DNA from: Oscillospiraceae bacterium
GTDB taxonomy: Bacteria; Bacillota; Clostridia; Oscillospirales; Oscillospiraceae
NCBI GenBank assembly: GCA_009780175.1
Contig: WRAO01000001.1
Coordinates: forward strand, 91,018 to 155,017
Direction: 5' to 3'
Length of the DNA: 64,000 nt
A program made the position numbers and the translations under genes. The notes below the pieces were generated by a model. It saw nothing but the letters and a program-made list of their open reading frames with translations. It was not told where the DNA came from and ran no database searches. Numbering within the stretch: the stretch's first letter is position 1; each line of letters begins with the position of its first letter. Shown piece after piece: positions 8,888 to 16,165 of the stretch.

Positions 8888-10102
8888 TTATGTAACCTCG
8901 AGTTCACTCAGAAAAGGGAGCGTCTTCCATTCTCTGCCGCCCTTGCGCTCGGTCTTTTGGAAACAAAGTGCTTGTAGGTCGGTTACAGCGCTTTCGATCC
9001 GCATCATTTCTGCGGCCGAAGCGCCGAGTTTCTTCGCCTCTCCGGGTCGGCTGAGGATGGGGAGATGTGCGGTCTTAGCTATAGATCGCAGCAGGTCCGT
9101 TCCTATCTGGTTGGCGGCCAATACTCTGATATAAGGCGGCATTTCCGGGCGATGGTCGGGGGTTAGACCGAGGCACATGGTCAAGACCAGACGGCGAATG
9201 CGGGAGAGGTGATAGCGTTTTGCCTTGGCCTTTTCTAAGAGTTCGGCTAGACTCCCTACTTGGGTCGCGATGGTTCGAATACGTATACTGAGGCCTTCGC
9301 TGTCATCCATGTAACCCGATTTGGGCGGATCTTTTAGACGGAGGAGACTTAGGACTGTCGCTTCTAGTTGTTCGAGACTCGCCGGCCCGCGTCCTGCGGC
9401 GCACTCTTGTTGGAATATCTCAGTCGCCGCCTCTGGCATGTAGGGCCAGGGGCTTGTGTCCCCGTGGATGAGGCTGCGGAGATGGGTCGCCGAAGCATAG
9501 CCTTCAGCGGGGGTGGTGCTGTTATGCTCCACGCCACGCCGCTGCACCGGCAAGGGCGTGATTGACGCACCCAGGCGATGGATGGCGCGGAGGTATTCGA
9601 TCCCCAGCAGATTGTTGGGTGTTTGGAGCAGGGCCGCGATGGGCGACGCGACGAGAGCATCTAAGGCCGCTTGACAGGCCGCGCCGTATGGGAACCCCTC
9701 CCCCATCTTTGCTTTGATTTTCGTTTGGACTTCTGGGGTATTCAAGGCGTGGGCGACGGCGACGAGGGCCTCTGCATCTGCTGTCTCACAGCCAAAGGCA
9801 AGGCGTGTATCGGGTTGATTCATCGCCGCGAGGAGGGCGACGCCGCCTCTGGCGAAGCGTTCGGCTGAACTCAATACGTATGGCGCGGGGAGTTCTATCA
9901 CGAGGTCCGCACCGGCGCGTATCGCGGCTTTGGCGCGGGCGGTTTTATGGAAGATCGCCAAATCGCCCCGTTGGACGCAGTTGCCGCTCAGGATGCACAC
10001 CACTGCACCGCCGCCGTCCATCGCCGCACGGGCCGCCGCGATGGGGACCGCGTGGCCCAAGTGGAAGGGGTTGAATTCGGCTATGATTCCGGTTAGTGAC
10101 AT
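8888..10102 (-). CDS. tmcAL: tRNA(Met) cytidine acetate ligase TmcAL
   Basis: TmcAL makes N4-acetylcytidine at the wobble position of elongator tRNA-Met from acetate and ATP, through acetyl-adenylate. The N-terminus GIIAEFNPFHLGHAVPI carries the nucleotidyltransferase HxGH motif. SGNCVQRGDLAIF and the FARGGVALL region are family hallmarks. At 404 residues it is of typical length. AAGGAG precedes the ATG. It lies near ackA, whose product interconverts acetate and acetyl phosphate; the link is suggestive only. Confidence 0.93.
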   Translation of the reverse strand: MSLTGIIAEFNPFHLGHAVPIAAARAAMDGGGAVVCILSGNCVQRGDLAIFHKTARAKAAIRAGADLVIELPAPYVLSSAERFARGGVALLAAMNQPDTRLAFGCETADAEALVAVAHALNTPEVQTKIKAKMGEGFPYGAACQAALDALVASPIAALLQTPNNLLGIEYLRAIHRLGASITPLPVQRRGVEHNSTTPAEGYASATHLRSLIHGDTSPWPYMPEAATEIFQQECAAGRGPASLEQLEATVLSLLRLKDPPKSGYMDDSEGLSIRIRTIATQVGSLAELLEKAKAKRYHLSRIRRLVLTMCLGLTPDHRPEMPPYIRVLAANQIGTDLLRSIAKTAHLPILSRPGEAKKLGASAAEMMRIESAVTDLQALCFQKTERKGGREWKTLPFLSELEVT

Positions 10103-10158
10103 GGGAAGGCTCCTTGTGGGACAATTTTGCTAAATTTGCTAAACTGGAAGAGCGTCAA

Positions 10159-10791
10159 TTACCAGGCTCTATTTGCGGCAGACTTGCCGTGGCCAAAATG
10201 GATGGTTTCCGCGCCTGATTGACTTATTTTTGCGGCGCTTACTTCCATTATCGCCCGGTCTTCATACAGCACGGTCTTGACTGGATGCGTCAAGTTCATC
10301 AGAGCGTCTCCGACGATGAGTTCGGAATCGTCCACCAGCACACCGATTGAGCCTTTGGTGTGGCCGGGCAGGCAAATGATCCGGGCATTGACGCCGAACT
10401 CCTGTAGGGCGTCTCCGTCTTGCACAAATCTGGTGGGGTGAAAGGGTTCTGCTCGTTCTTTCCGAATCATTCTCTTGGATTGCCATAACACCAGTTTCCC
10501 TAGGATGCTGTGCGCAAATAGGGGTTCTCGCAAATTGTCCTTGGAGAGTTCGAAATCGGCCTCATGCATTGCAATCGGCGCGTTGAGTTGTTCGGATAGA
10601 TACGCGGCGTTTTGGATGTGGTCCAGGTGACCGTGTGTTAATAGGATCAGCTTCACGTTTTTGTCCTTACAAAAATTTAAGATGCTGTCTCTGAATTTTG
10701 TGAGAGAGGTATCTACTAGGATGGCATTCTCGTTTTCTTCAATTAAAAAACAATTCCCATTGCCGCATTGGATTCTGTGTATTCTAGTCAT
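10159..10791 (-). CDS. MBL-fold metallo-hydrolase
   Basis: This 210-residue protein has the metallo-beta-lactamase metal motif THGHLDH (about 52-58), a second histidine in LPGHTKGS, an aspartate in LIVGDALM and a final HFGHG. These fit a glyoxalase II-like hydrolase binding two metals. The substrate is unknown. AGGAGA precedes the ATG. A frameshifted small gene lies 17 bases upstream on the same strand and was probably cotranscribed. Confidence 0.85.
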   Translation of the reverse strand: MTRIHRIQCGNGNCFLIEENENAILVDTSLTKFRDSILNFCKDKNVKLILLTHGHLDHIQNAAYLSEQLNAPIAMHEADFELSKDNLREPLFAHSILGKLVLWQSKRMIRKERAEPFHPTRFVQDGDALQEFGVNARIICLPGHTKGSIGVLVDDSELIVGDALMNLTHPVKTVLYEDRAIMEVSAAKISQSGAETIHFGHGKSAANRAW

Positions 10792-10808
10792 GGTTATTCT
10801 CCTAATTA

Positions 10809-11041
10809 TTATAAGTCATGTCCAATCAATCTCAAAATCGTCTGATACAACTTGTTGGTATACGTGCTCCTCCGAAAGGCCCAGTAGCATAAATCATTCT
10901 TTTTATTGTTGGGGGCAAATATGAAGATATAAAATCCTCCCGTATCATCCGCACTTCCAATTAATTGATTAATTGAACTTTCCAGTTTTTGTATGAATCA
11001 GGGTTGATTACTTTTCCATTTCGGTTGATATGTATTGTCAT
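10809..11041 (-). pseudogene. Small gene disrupted by a perfect 8-bp tandem duplication
   Basis: A minus-strand ATG at 11041 opens a frame that stops after 26 codons. Just before the stop the unit ATTAATTG (plus strand) occurs twice in tandem at 10960-10975. Removing one unit joins the frame to a second open stretch and gives a continuous 74-residue protein ending LRLIGHDL at 10809. The joined product looks protein-like (NWKVQLIG, then GGFYIFIFAP and YWAFRRSTY), but I do not recognise it. It may be a pseudogene or a reversible on/off switch. No strong ribosome site is visible. The rest of the gap up to ackA holds only the ackA promoter. Confidence 0.55.
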
Positions 11042-11132
11042 CACCGTCCATTTATAAGTCCCTATACTCCCCAGCCTATCGCAATTCAATCACGATTACA
11101 GCTCATTTCTCGGCAAAAATTCAAAAAACCTG

Positions 11133-11161
11133 TTGTTTTTTTCACAACTAGACGTTACACT
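11133..11161 (+). promoter_or_regulatory. Possible ackA promoter
   Basis: TTGTTT (11133-11138), a 17-base spacer and TACACT (11156-11161) lie 33 bases before the ackA ATG. The match to sigma-A consensus is moderate. Confidence 0.4.
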
Positions 11162-11193
11162 ATTCTCAATATTCTACACTAAGAGGTGTCAAA

Positions 11194-12393
11194 ATGAAAG
11201 TTTTAGTTATCAATGCAGGAAGTTCTTCTCTGAAATATCAGCTCTTTGACATGACGACCGAAGAAGTCTTGGCGAAAGGACTCTGCGAGCGTATCGGGAT
11301 CGACGGGCATATTAAGCACCAGCCCACTGTCGAAGGCAAGGCTACGTTTGATGAAGATGTGGCGCTCCCGGATCACGCGGCGGCAATCGCGATTGTCATG
11401 GAGAAGATGATGAGCGCGGAATATGGCGTCATCTCTGACGCGAGCGAGATCGGTGCTGTAGGTCATCGCGTGGTGCATGGCGGCGAGGCGTTTACGACTT
11501 CGGCTCTGATTGACGAGAAGGTGCTCGCAGGAATCGAGAATTGCATTCCGCTGGCTCCGCTCCACAATCCGGCAAACATCACAGGCATTACGGCTTGCCA
11601 GGCGGTTTTGGGCAATGTACCGCAAGTTGCGGTGTTTGATACCGCTTTCCATCAAACCATGCCGGCACACGCTTATACTTACGCGATTCCGCACGCTTAT
11701 TACGACAAATATAAAATCCGCCGTTATGGCTTCCACGGCACTAGCCATCGCTATGTTGCCGATCGGGCCGCGAAAATGTTGGGTCGGCCGATTGAAGAGT
11801 TGAAGCTGATCTCTTGCCACATGGGCAACGGCTCTTCCGTCTGCGCAATCGACGGCGGCAAGAGCGTGGACACCACGATGGGCTTTACACCGCTGGCCGG
11901 TGTGCCGATGGGTACTCGTTGCGGTGATATTGATCCGAGCATCATCGAGTTCCTCTGTGATAAAGAGGGACTTTCGGTTGCAGAGGTGCTGAATATCCTG
12001 AACAAGAAGTCTGGCGTGCTTGGTATTTCTGAGGTTTCCTCGGATTTCCGTGATCTGGGTTCTGCCGCTGCTGAGGGCAACGAGCTAGCCGCGTTGGCGC
12101 TTGAGGTGTTTCCGTATTGCGTCTCCAAGTTCATCGGCGCATACGCTGTCGCCATGGGCGGCGTGGACGCGGTGATCTTTACCGCCGGTGTCGGTGAGAA
12201 CGGCATCTCGGAGCGTGAGGCAATTGCGAAAAACCTCGGCGCGATCGGGATTAAGATGGATACGGAGAAGAATAAAGTCCGCGGCAAGGAAACCGATGTG
12301 TCTACGGACGATTCGCGCGGTCGCGTATTTGTCATCCCGACCAACGAAGAGTTGGTCATTGCGCGGGATACCGTTGAAATCGTAAAAGGCTAA
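11194..12393 (+). CDS. ackA: Acetate kinase
   Basis: AckA transfers phosphate between acetyl phosphate and ADP, making ATP and acetate in fermentation. It has 399 residues, normal length. The family landmarks are in order: NAGSSSLKYQLF at the start, GHRVVHGGE, FDTAFHQTMP, YGFHGTSHRYV, SCHMGNGSSVCAI (phosphate binding) and GENGISERE near the C-terminus. AAGAGGTG precedes the ATG. The usual partner pta (phosphotransacetylase) is not adjacent, so acetyl phosphate must be made by an enzyme encoded elsewhere. Confidence 0.97.
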   Translation: MKVLVINAGSSSLKYQLFDMTTEEVLAKGLCERIGIDGHIKHQPTVEGKATFDEDVALPDHAAAIAIVMEKMMSAEYGVISDASEIGAVGHRVVHGGEAFTTSALIDEKVLAGIENCIPLAPLHNPANITGITACQAVLGNVPQVAVFDTAFHQTMPAHAYTYAIPHAYYDKYKIRRYGFHGTSHRYVADRAAKMLGRPIEELKLISCHMGNGSSVCAIDGGKSVDTTMGFTPLAGVPMGTRCGDIDPSIIEFLCDKEGLSVAEVLNILNKKSGVLGISEVSSDFRDLGSAAAEGNELAALALEVFPYCVSKFIGAYAVAMGGVDAVIFTAGVGENGISEREAIAKNLGAIGIKMDTEKNKVRGKETDVSTDDSRGRVFVIPTNEELVIARDTVEIVKG

Positions 12394-12407
12394 TATTGGC
12401 AGAGCAT

Positions 12408-12433
12408 GGGGGCGATGGAAACATCGCCCCCTA
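12408..12433. repeat. REP-like palindrome, copy b
   Basis: GGGGGCGATG, loop GAAA, then CATCGCCCCC followed by TACA. It lies between ackA and the YbjQ-family gene and could act as the ackA terminator, although no T-run follows. Confidence 0.6.
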
Positions 12434-12457
12434 CAATTATGTTAGGAGGACTTGGCT

Positions 12458-12790
12458 ATGTTAATTGTTTCGACACCGCTTTTAGACGGGAAAAAGATCA
12501 CGCGATATGAGGGCATGGTCTTTTCGCAGGTTGTAGCTGGTTTTGGGGTTGGGCGCAGTTTTTTTGGTTCTCTGCGCAGCTTTGCAGGCGGCAGATCGGA
12601 AAGTCACGAGGAATTGGTGGCTTCGATTCGGGAGCAGGCCATTCAGGACCTCATTGCTGAGGCGAACAACGTTCGTGCGAATGCGATTGTCGGGTTTACG
12701 CTTGATATGGAGATGATCGGTTCCGGTTCGGAGGGTGGGCTTTTGAAGGCGCACGCTATGGGGACTGCGGTTGTGGTGGAATCGTTATAA
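12458..12790 (+). CDS. YbjQ/UPF0145-family protein
   Basis: This 110-residue protein has the family start (IVSTPLLDGKKITRYEGMVF) and the central RSESHEELVASIREQA segment. The 'ANAIVGFTLDME' segment is followed by a small-residue-rich C-terminus. The family (called heavy-metal-binding, UPF0145) forms pentamers of unknown function. AGGAGGA lies seven bases before this ATG, so I prefer it over the TTG six bases upstream. A terminator follows directly. Confidence 0.8.
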   Translation: MLIVSTPLLDGKKITRYEGMVFSQVVAGFGVGRSFFGSLRSFAGGRSESHEELVASIREQAIQDLIAEANNVRANAIVGFTLDMEMIGSGSEGGLLKAHAMGTAVVVESL

Positions 12791-12803
12791 AACACATCGC
12801 GCA

Positions 12804-12826
12804 GGGCCTATTGACAGGCCCTTTTT
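12804..12826 (+). terminator. Terminator of the YbjQ-family gene, overlapping the rplU promoter
   Basis: Stem GGGCCT / AGGCCC with loop ATTGAC is followed by five T residues. The -35 box TTGACA of the next promoter occupies the loop and the first base of the stem's right arm. Confidence 0.75.
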
Positions 12827-12839
12827 CGGGTGGTATACT
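12811..12839 (+). promoter_or_regulatory. Sigma-A promoter of rplU-rpmA
   Basis: A consensus -35 TTGACA (12811-12816), a 17-base spacer and TATACT (12834-12839). This is the best sigma-A match in the window, as expected for a ribosomal protein operon. Confidence 0.88.
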
Positions 12840-12917
12840 GTTAAGGCCGCTTTGAACGGGCTCAAGAGGGGTGCGCCCCCGCCCGGGAGAGTGAGACTAC
12901 AAATGGTAGGTGTTAGC
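12840..12917 (+). ncRNA. Probable L21 leader (autoregulatory 5' UTR)
   Basis: The transcribed leader before rplU contains GGGGTGCGCCCCCGCCC and GAGAGTGAGACTAC. Their arrangement resembles the L21 leader that precedes rplU in Firmicutes, where ribosomal protein L21 is thought to bind its own mRNA. Complementary segments (AGAGGGGTGCGCCCCC) can form a compact hairpin. Identification is from memory of the motif; a covariance-model search would settle it. Confidence 0.6.
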
Positions 12918-12918
12918 T

Positions 12919-13230
12919 ATGCACGCAGTAATTGAGACAGGCGGCAAACAGTATCGCGTTGAAGAGGGCACTGTGCTCTTCATCGAGAAACTTGAAGCCG
13001 AGGCTGGAAACGAAGTCAAGTTTGACCGTGTTCTGGCCATCATCAACGGCGAGACTACGAACTTTGGGACCCCCACTGTCGCAGGCGCCGTCGTCACGGC
13101 TGAGGTCGTGAAGAACGGACGGGCGAAGAAGGTCATCGTCTACAAGATGAAGCCGAAGAAGAACTATCGCAGAAAGCAGGGCCATCGTCAGCCCTATACG
13201 CAAGTGAAGATCAGCAAGATCACGGTTTAG
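12919..13230 (+). CDS. rplU: 50S ribosomal protein L21
   Basis: The 103-residue protein begins [17 protein letters not shown], the L21 signature, and ends with the RNA-binding [20 protein letters not shown] segment. L21 binds 23S rRNA in the large subunit. A GTG nine bases upstream is also in frame, but AGGTG is correctly placed for this ATG and the length then equals the family norm. rpmA follows after 14 bases. Confidence 0.97.
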   Translation: MHAVIETGGKQYRVEEGTVLFIEKLEAEAGNEVKFDRVLAIINGETTNFGTPTVAGAVVTAEVVKNGRAKKVIVYKMKPKKNYRRKQGHRQPYTQVKISKITV

Positions 13231-13244
13231 GGAGGGATATAGAG

Positions 13245-13508
13245 ATGGCACATAAAAAAGGCGTAGGTAGTACACGAAACGGTCGGGATTCTGAGTCAAA
13301 ACGACTTGGCAACAAGAGAGCCGACGGTCAATTTGTTCTGGCTGGCAACATCCTCGTTCGTCAGCGCGGAACCAAAATCCACCCCGGTACCAACGTGGGC
13401 CGCGGCAGCGACGATACCCTTTTCGCACTCAAGGACGGCTTTGTCCGCTTCGAGCGCCACGGGAAAGATCGCAAGCGCGTTTCAATTCTCGAAGAGGCCG
13501 CGCAATAG
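13245..13508 (+). CDS. rpmA: 50S ribosomal protein L27 without N-terminal extension
   Basis: L27 reaches the peptidyl-transferase centre with its N-terminus. The 87-residue protein starts [16 protein letters not shown], so the mature end is encoded directly. Many Firmicutes instead encode a short extension that is removed by the protease Prp, whose gene (prp/ysxB) sits between rplU and rpmA. Here both the extension and that gene are missing, a consistent joint absence. GGAGGG lies before the ATG. Confidence 0.97.
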   Translation: MAHKKGVGSTRNGRDSESKRLGNKRADGQFVLAGNILVRQRGTKIHPGTNVGRGSDDTLFALKDGFVRFERHGKDRKRVSILEEAAQ

Positions 13509-13530
13509 TTCGCAATTCGTAATTTGGTGT

Positions 13531-13555
13531 GGGGCTGACGCTTTGCGTCGGCCCC
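13531..13555 (+). terminator. Hairpin between rpmA and obgE
   Basis: GGGGCTGACGC / GCGTCGGCCCC with a three-base loop, one G-T pair, followed by ATCTGTTTC. It is probably a partial terminator or attenuator that limits read-through into obgE, because no separate obgE promoter is obvious. Confidence 0.6.
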
Positions 13556-13578
13556 ATCTGTTTCGGTGAGGTGTTAAT

Positions 13579-14853
13579 ATGTTTGTGGATAAGGCAACCA
13601 TTAAAGTGCAGGCAGGTAACGGCGGAAACGGGGCAATTTCGTTTCGGCGGGAGAAGTATGTCCCAGCCGGCGGTCCGGACGGCGGAGACGGCGGACGCGG
13701 CGGCAGCGTTATCCTACAGGTGGACGATCATATGTCTACTCTCATGGACTTTCGCTACAAACGCAAGTACGTCGCCGAAGTCGGTGTGGACGGCGGCGAT
13801 AAGCGTTGCAGCGGTCGAGATGGTCAGAATTTGATTATTCGTGTTCCCCGCGGCACATTGGTCCGCGACGAGGCAACCGGGGCGATTATTAAGGATATGA
13901 GTTCGGGTGAATCTTTCGTGGTCGCGAAGGGCGGCCGGGGCGGCTGGGGCAATCAGCATTTCGCAACTCCAACCAGACAGGTGCCACGTTTTGCCAAAAA
14001 CGGAACGCCCGGTGAGGTGCGGACCATTGTGCTGGAGCTCAAACTTTTGGCAGACGTCGGTCTGGTGGGCTTTCCCAATGTGGGCAAGTCTACGCTTCTC
14101 TCTGTCATGAGCCGTGCGCAGCCGAAGATTGCCAATTATCACTTTACCACCCTTTTTCCCAATTTGGGCGTGGTGTTCGCGCGGGATGAGGTATCCTTTG
14201 TGCTTGCGGACATCCCCGGATTGATCGAGGGCGCGTCTGAGGGCGCGGGGCTGGGACATGATTTTCTGCGGCATGTAGACCGTTGTCGGCTCATTGTCCA
14301 TGTAGTGGACGTATCCGGCAGTGAGGGACGGGACCCGCTGGAGGATTTCGAAACCATCAACGCGGAGCTTGCCGCTTATAGCCCGCTCCTCGCGGAGCGG
14401 CCGCAGATTGTGGTGGCGAATAAGTTGGACATCGTGCAGGACGATACCCACCTCGAAGCCTTCCGGGCAGAGATGGCGCGGCGCGGATTCCCCTTCTTGG
14501 CACTATCGGCGGCGACACATCAGGGCGTCGGAGATCTCATCAGCCTCATCGCGGAGATGCTGCAAGACCTGCCGCCAGTGATTGTCTACGAGCCGGAGTA
14601 TATTCCCGTGGAGGAGGCGCCCGCTACACCGGAGGAGTTGACCATCAAGCTAGTGGACGGCGACACTTGGGTTGTGGAGGGCAAATGGCTCGATCAGTTG
14701 ATTGATCGGGTTAATTTCTCGGATCATGAGTCTCTGATGTTCTTCGAGCGCAATTTGGAACAGGCTGGGGTGTATGCGCGGATGGAGGAGCTCGGGGTTG
14801 CCGAAGGGGATACAGTGGTTATGGGGTCGTTGGAGTTTGAATATCGTAAGTAA
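13579..14853 (+). CDS. obgE: GTPase Obg
   Basis: ObgE/CgtA is a GTPase acting in large-subunit assembly and in stress and sporulation control. The 424-residue protein has the glycine-rich Obg domain (about 1-158), the GTPase domain with G1 GFPNVGKST, G3 DIPGLIEGA and G4 NKLD, and a C-terminal OCT-type domain (about 345-424). GAGGTG precedes the ATG. rplU-rpmA-obgE is a widely conserved gene order. The stop codon lies inside the terminator stem. Confidence 0.97.
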   Translation: MFVDKATIKVQAGNGGNGAISFRREKYVPAGGPDGGDGGRGGSVILQVDDHMSTLMDFRYKRKYVAEVGVDGGDKRCSGRDGQNLIIRVPRGTLVRDEATGAIIKDMSSGESFVVAKGGRGGWGNQHFATPTRQVPRFAKNGTPGEVRTIVLELKLLADVGLVGFPNVGKSTLLSVMSRAQPKIANYHFTTLFPNLGVVFARDEVSFVLADIPGLIEGASEGAGLGHDFLRHVDRCRLIVHVVDVSGSEGRDPLEDFETINAELAAYSPLLAERPQIVVANKLDIVQDDTHLEAFRAEMARRGFPFLALSAATHQGVGDLISLIAEMLQDLPPVIVYEPEYIPVEEAPATPEELTIKLVDGDTWVVEGKWLDQLIDRVNFSDHESLMFFERNLEQAGVYARMEELGVAEGDTVVMGSLEFEYRK

Positions 14854-14890
14854 GAGGAAGGCCGCCTATATGGGCGGCCTTCCTCTTTTC
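14852..14890 (+). terminator. Terminator of obgE
   Basis: A 15-base stem (AAGAGGAAGGCCGCC and its complement) with a TATAT loop is followed by TTTC. It starts inside the obgE stop codon. Confidence 0.92.
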
Positions 14891-14919
14891 TTTATAAGCT
14901 ACTTTCCGCTTTTCTTTTT

Positions 14920-15256
14920 AGCCTGTGGCTCGCTACGCTTGTTTCGCTGAGGCGACCTACATTTTTGCATCGCGCAAAAAAGTACGCAAAAAAGCGAGTC
15001 AAGGGCTTCGCCCCTGACAACCCCATTTCGACCTTTGGCTTGTGGTTACTCAAGTCATGTGGTTCCGCCTACCGGCGGAAGTCTATGTCGCTTTCGGGCA
15101 TACACGCTCTTAACGAATGTGCGGTATTTGTCGCACCACACTCCTTTCCGCCGGGCGAGGCGGAAACTGTGACGTTGTGTTTCGCTGTGCAGCAAAGTAG
15201 GTCGCCTCAGCGCAACGAAGCGCTGGAGCCAGCGGCTCAAAGAAATATCTCTATGG
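14920..15256. repeat. MITE-like repeat, full copy with inverted ends
   Basis: About 337 bases with inverted termini. The left end reads AGCCTGTGGCTCGCTACGC, then CGCTGAGGCGACCTAC. The right end in reverse complement reads GAGCCGCTGGCTCCAGCGC, then GCGCTGAGGCGACCTAC. The interior contains a small stem (GGGGCTTCG-type), CATGTGGTTCCGCC and TCGCTTTCGGGCATACACGC, all shared with the copy at 63780. No transposase is encoded. It fills the gap between obgE and the deacetylase-like gene; the open frame at 14965-15267 is repeat sequence and not a convincing gene. Confidence 0.75.
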
Positions 15257-15271
15257 AGAAAATATAAAGCT

Positions 15272-16048
15272 CTATAGTGGCATCTGCCGCCCGGTGAATG
15301 AGATGGTGAATTGCGTCTCATGCACCAGTTCGGAGACGGGGACCAGGATATACCCTGCTTCCAGCAAACTCTCTATGATCTCCGGCAGGGCTAGGGCTGT
15401 CTGTTCTAAGTTGCTATGCAGGAGCACAATCGCGCCGGGAAAGGCTCGGTTTCGCACTTGCCGCGCGATGGCGTCTGCGGTTTGGCCGCGCCAGTCGCCG
15501 CTGTCTACGCTCCATTGGACGGTACGCATGCCGAGGCCTGCCACTAGGGCGACTACGGTGTCGTCGTATTCCCCGTAAGGAGCGCGGAAAACGGTGGGGC
15601 GGTGGCCTGTTACTGTCTCGATGATGTCGCTGCAGGCTAGGACGTTTGCCAATATCTCTGGGGCGGGTAGTTTGCGAAGGAGGCTGTGGTCGTCGGAGAG
15701 GTTCATGAGTTCGTGGCCGTTTTCGGTGATCCGTACTGCTAATTCTGGGTTTGCGCGGACCCAGTCGCCGGTGACGAAGAAGGTTGCGCGGACGTCTCTT
15801 GCGTTTAGGGTCTGGAGCACGTGGACTGTGTAGGTGTCCGCGGCTGTGGTGATATTAAATGTCAGGCTTACGGCGCTATCGTCGCGTTGGACGCTGTAGA
15901 TGGGGAGCGCGCGTTCCCGCGCGCCGCCGCCGACTAGGCTTGGATGATTGATTACATAGAAGATCGCCGCTACCGTCAGGCAGAGCGCCAGTGTCGCGAG
16001 GTATTTGCGCCGGATGAGAAAAACTTTGCCTTTTAATGGTCTATGCAT
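15272..16048 (-). CDS. Polysaccharide-deacetylase (NodB-fold) protein with altered metal site
   Basis: This 258-residue protein has an N-terminal membrane anchor (about 16-36) and a NodB homology domain. Motifs RATFFVTGDWV, RAPYGEY and IVLLHSN are clear. The first motif reads SLTFNIT where active enzymes have TFDD or TFDV, and the second reads MNLSDDHSLL where active relatives have a NHS-x2-H core. Two expected metal-site residues (Asp and His) are therefore replaced by Asn and Leu. It resembles the sporulation-associated PdaB/YlxY group, and may be a binding or structural protein rather than an enzyme. GGGGAGGTGG supports the ATG at 16048. Confidence 0.8.
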   Translation of the reverse strand: MHRPLKGKVFLIRRKYLATLALCLTVAAIFYVINHPSLVGGGARERALPIYSVQRDDSAVSLTFNITTAADTYTVHVLQTLNARDVRATFFVTGDWVRANPELAVRITENGHELMNLSDDHSLLRKLPAPEILANVLACSDIIETVTGHRPTVFRAPYGEYDDTVVALVAGLGMRTVQWSVDSGDWRGQTADAIARQVRNRAFPGAIVLLHSNLEQTALALPEIIESLLEAGYILVPVSELVHETQFTISFTGRQMPL

Positions 16049-16095
16049 GGACACCACCTCCCCTATACGCTATGCGAAAAGGGACAAGGGTATGC

Positions 16096-16124
16096 TTGAT
16101 TGGGGCGGAAATCGTTGTTATAAT
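16096..16124 (+). promoter_or_regulatory. Sigma-A promoter of recG
   Basis: TTGATT (16096-16101), a 17-base spacer and a consensus TATAAT (16119-16124), about 42 bases before the recG start. Confidence 0.8.
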
Positions 16125-16165
16125 GGTCCGTAATGGTTCCTTTATCATACCTTTTGGAGGCCTAT

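Noticed and set aside
14965..15267. 100-codon frame between obgE and the deacetylase-like gene
   Set aside because: It is made of MITE-like repeat sequence.
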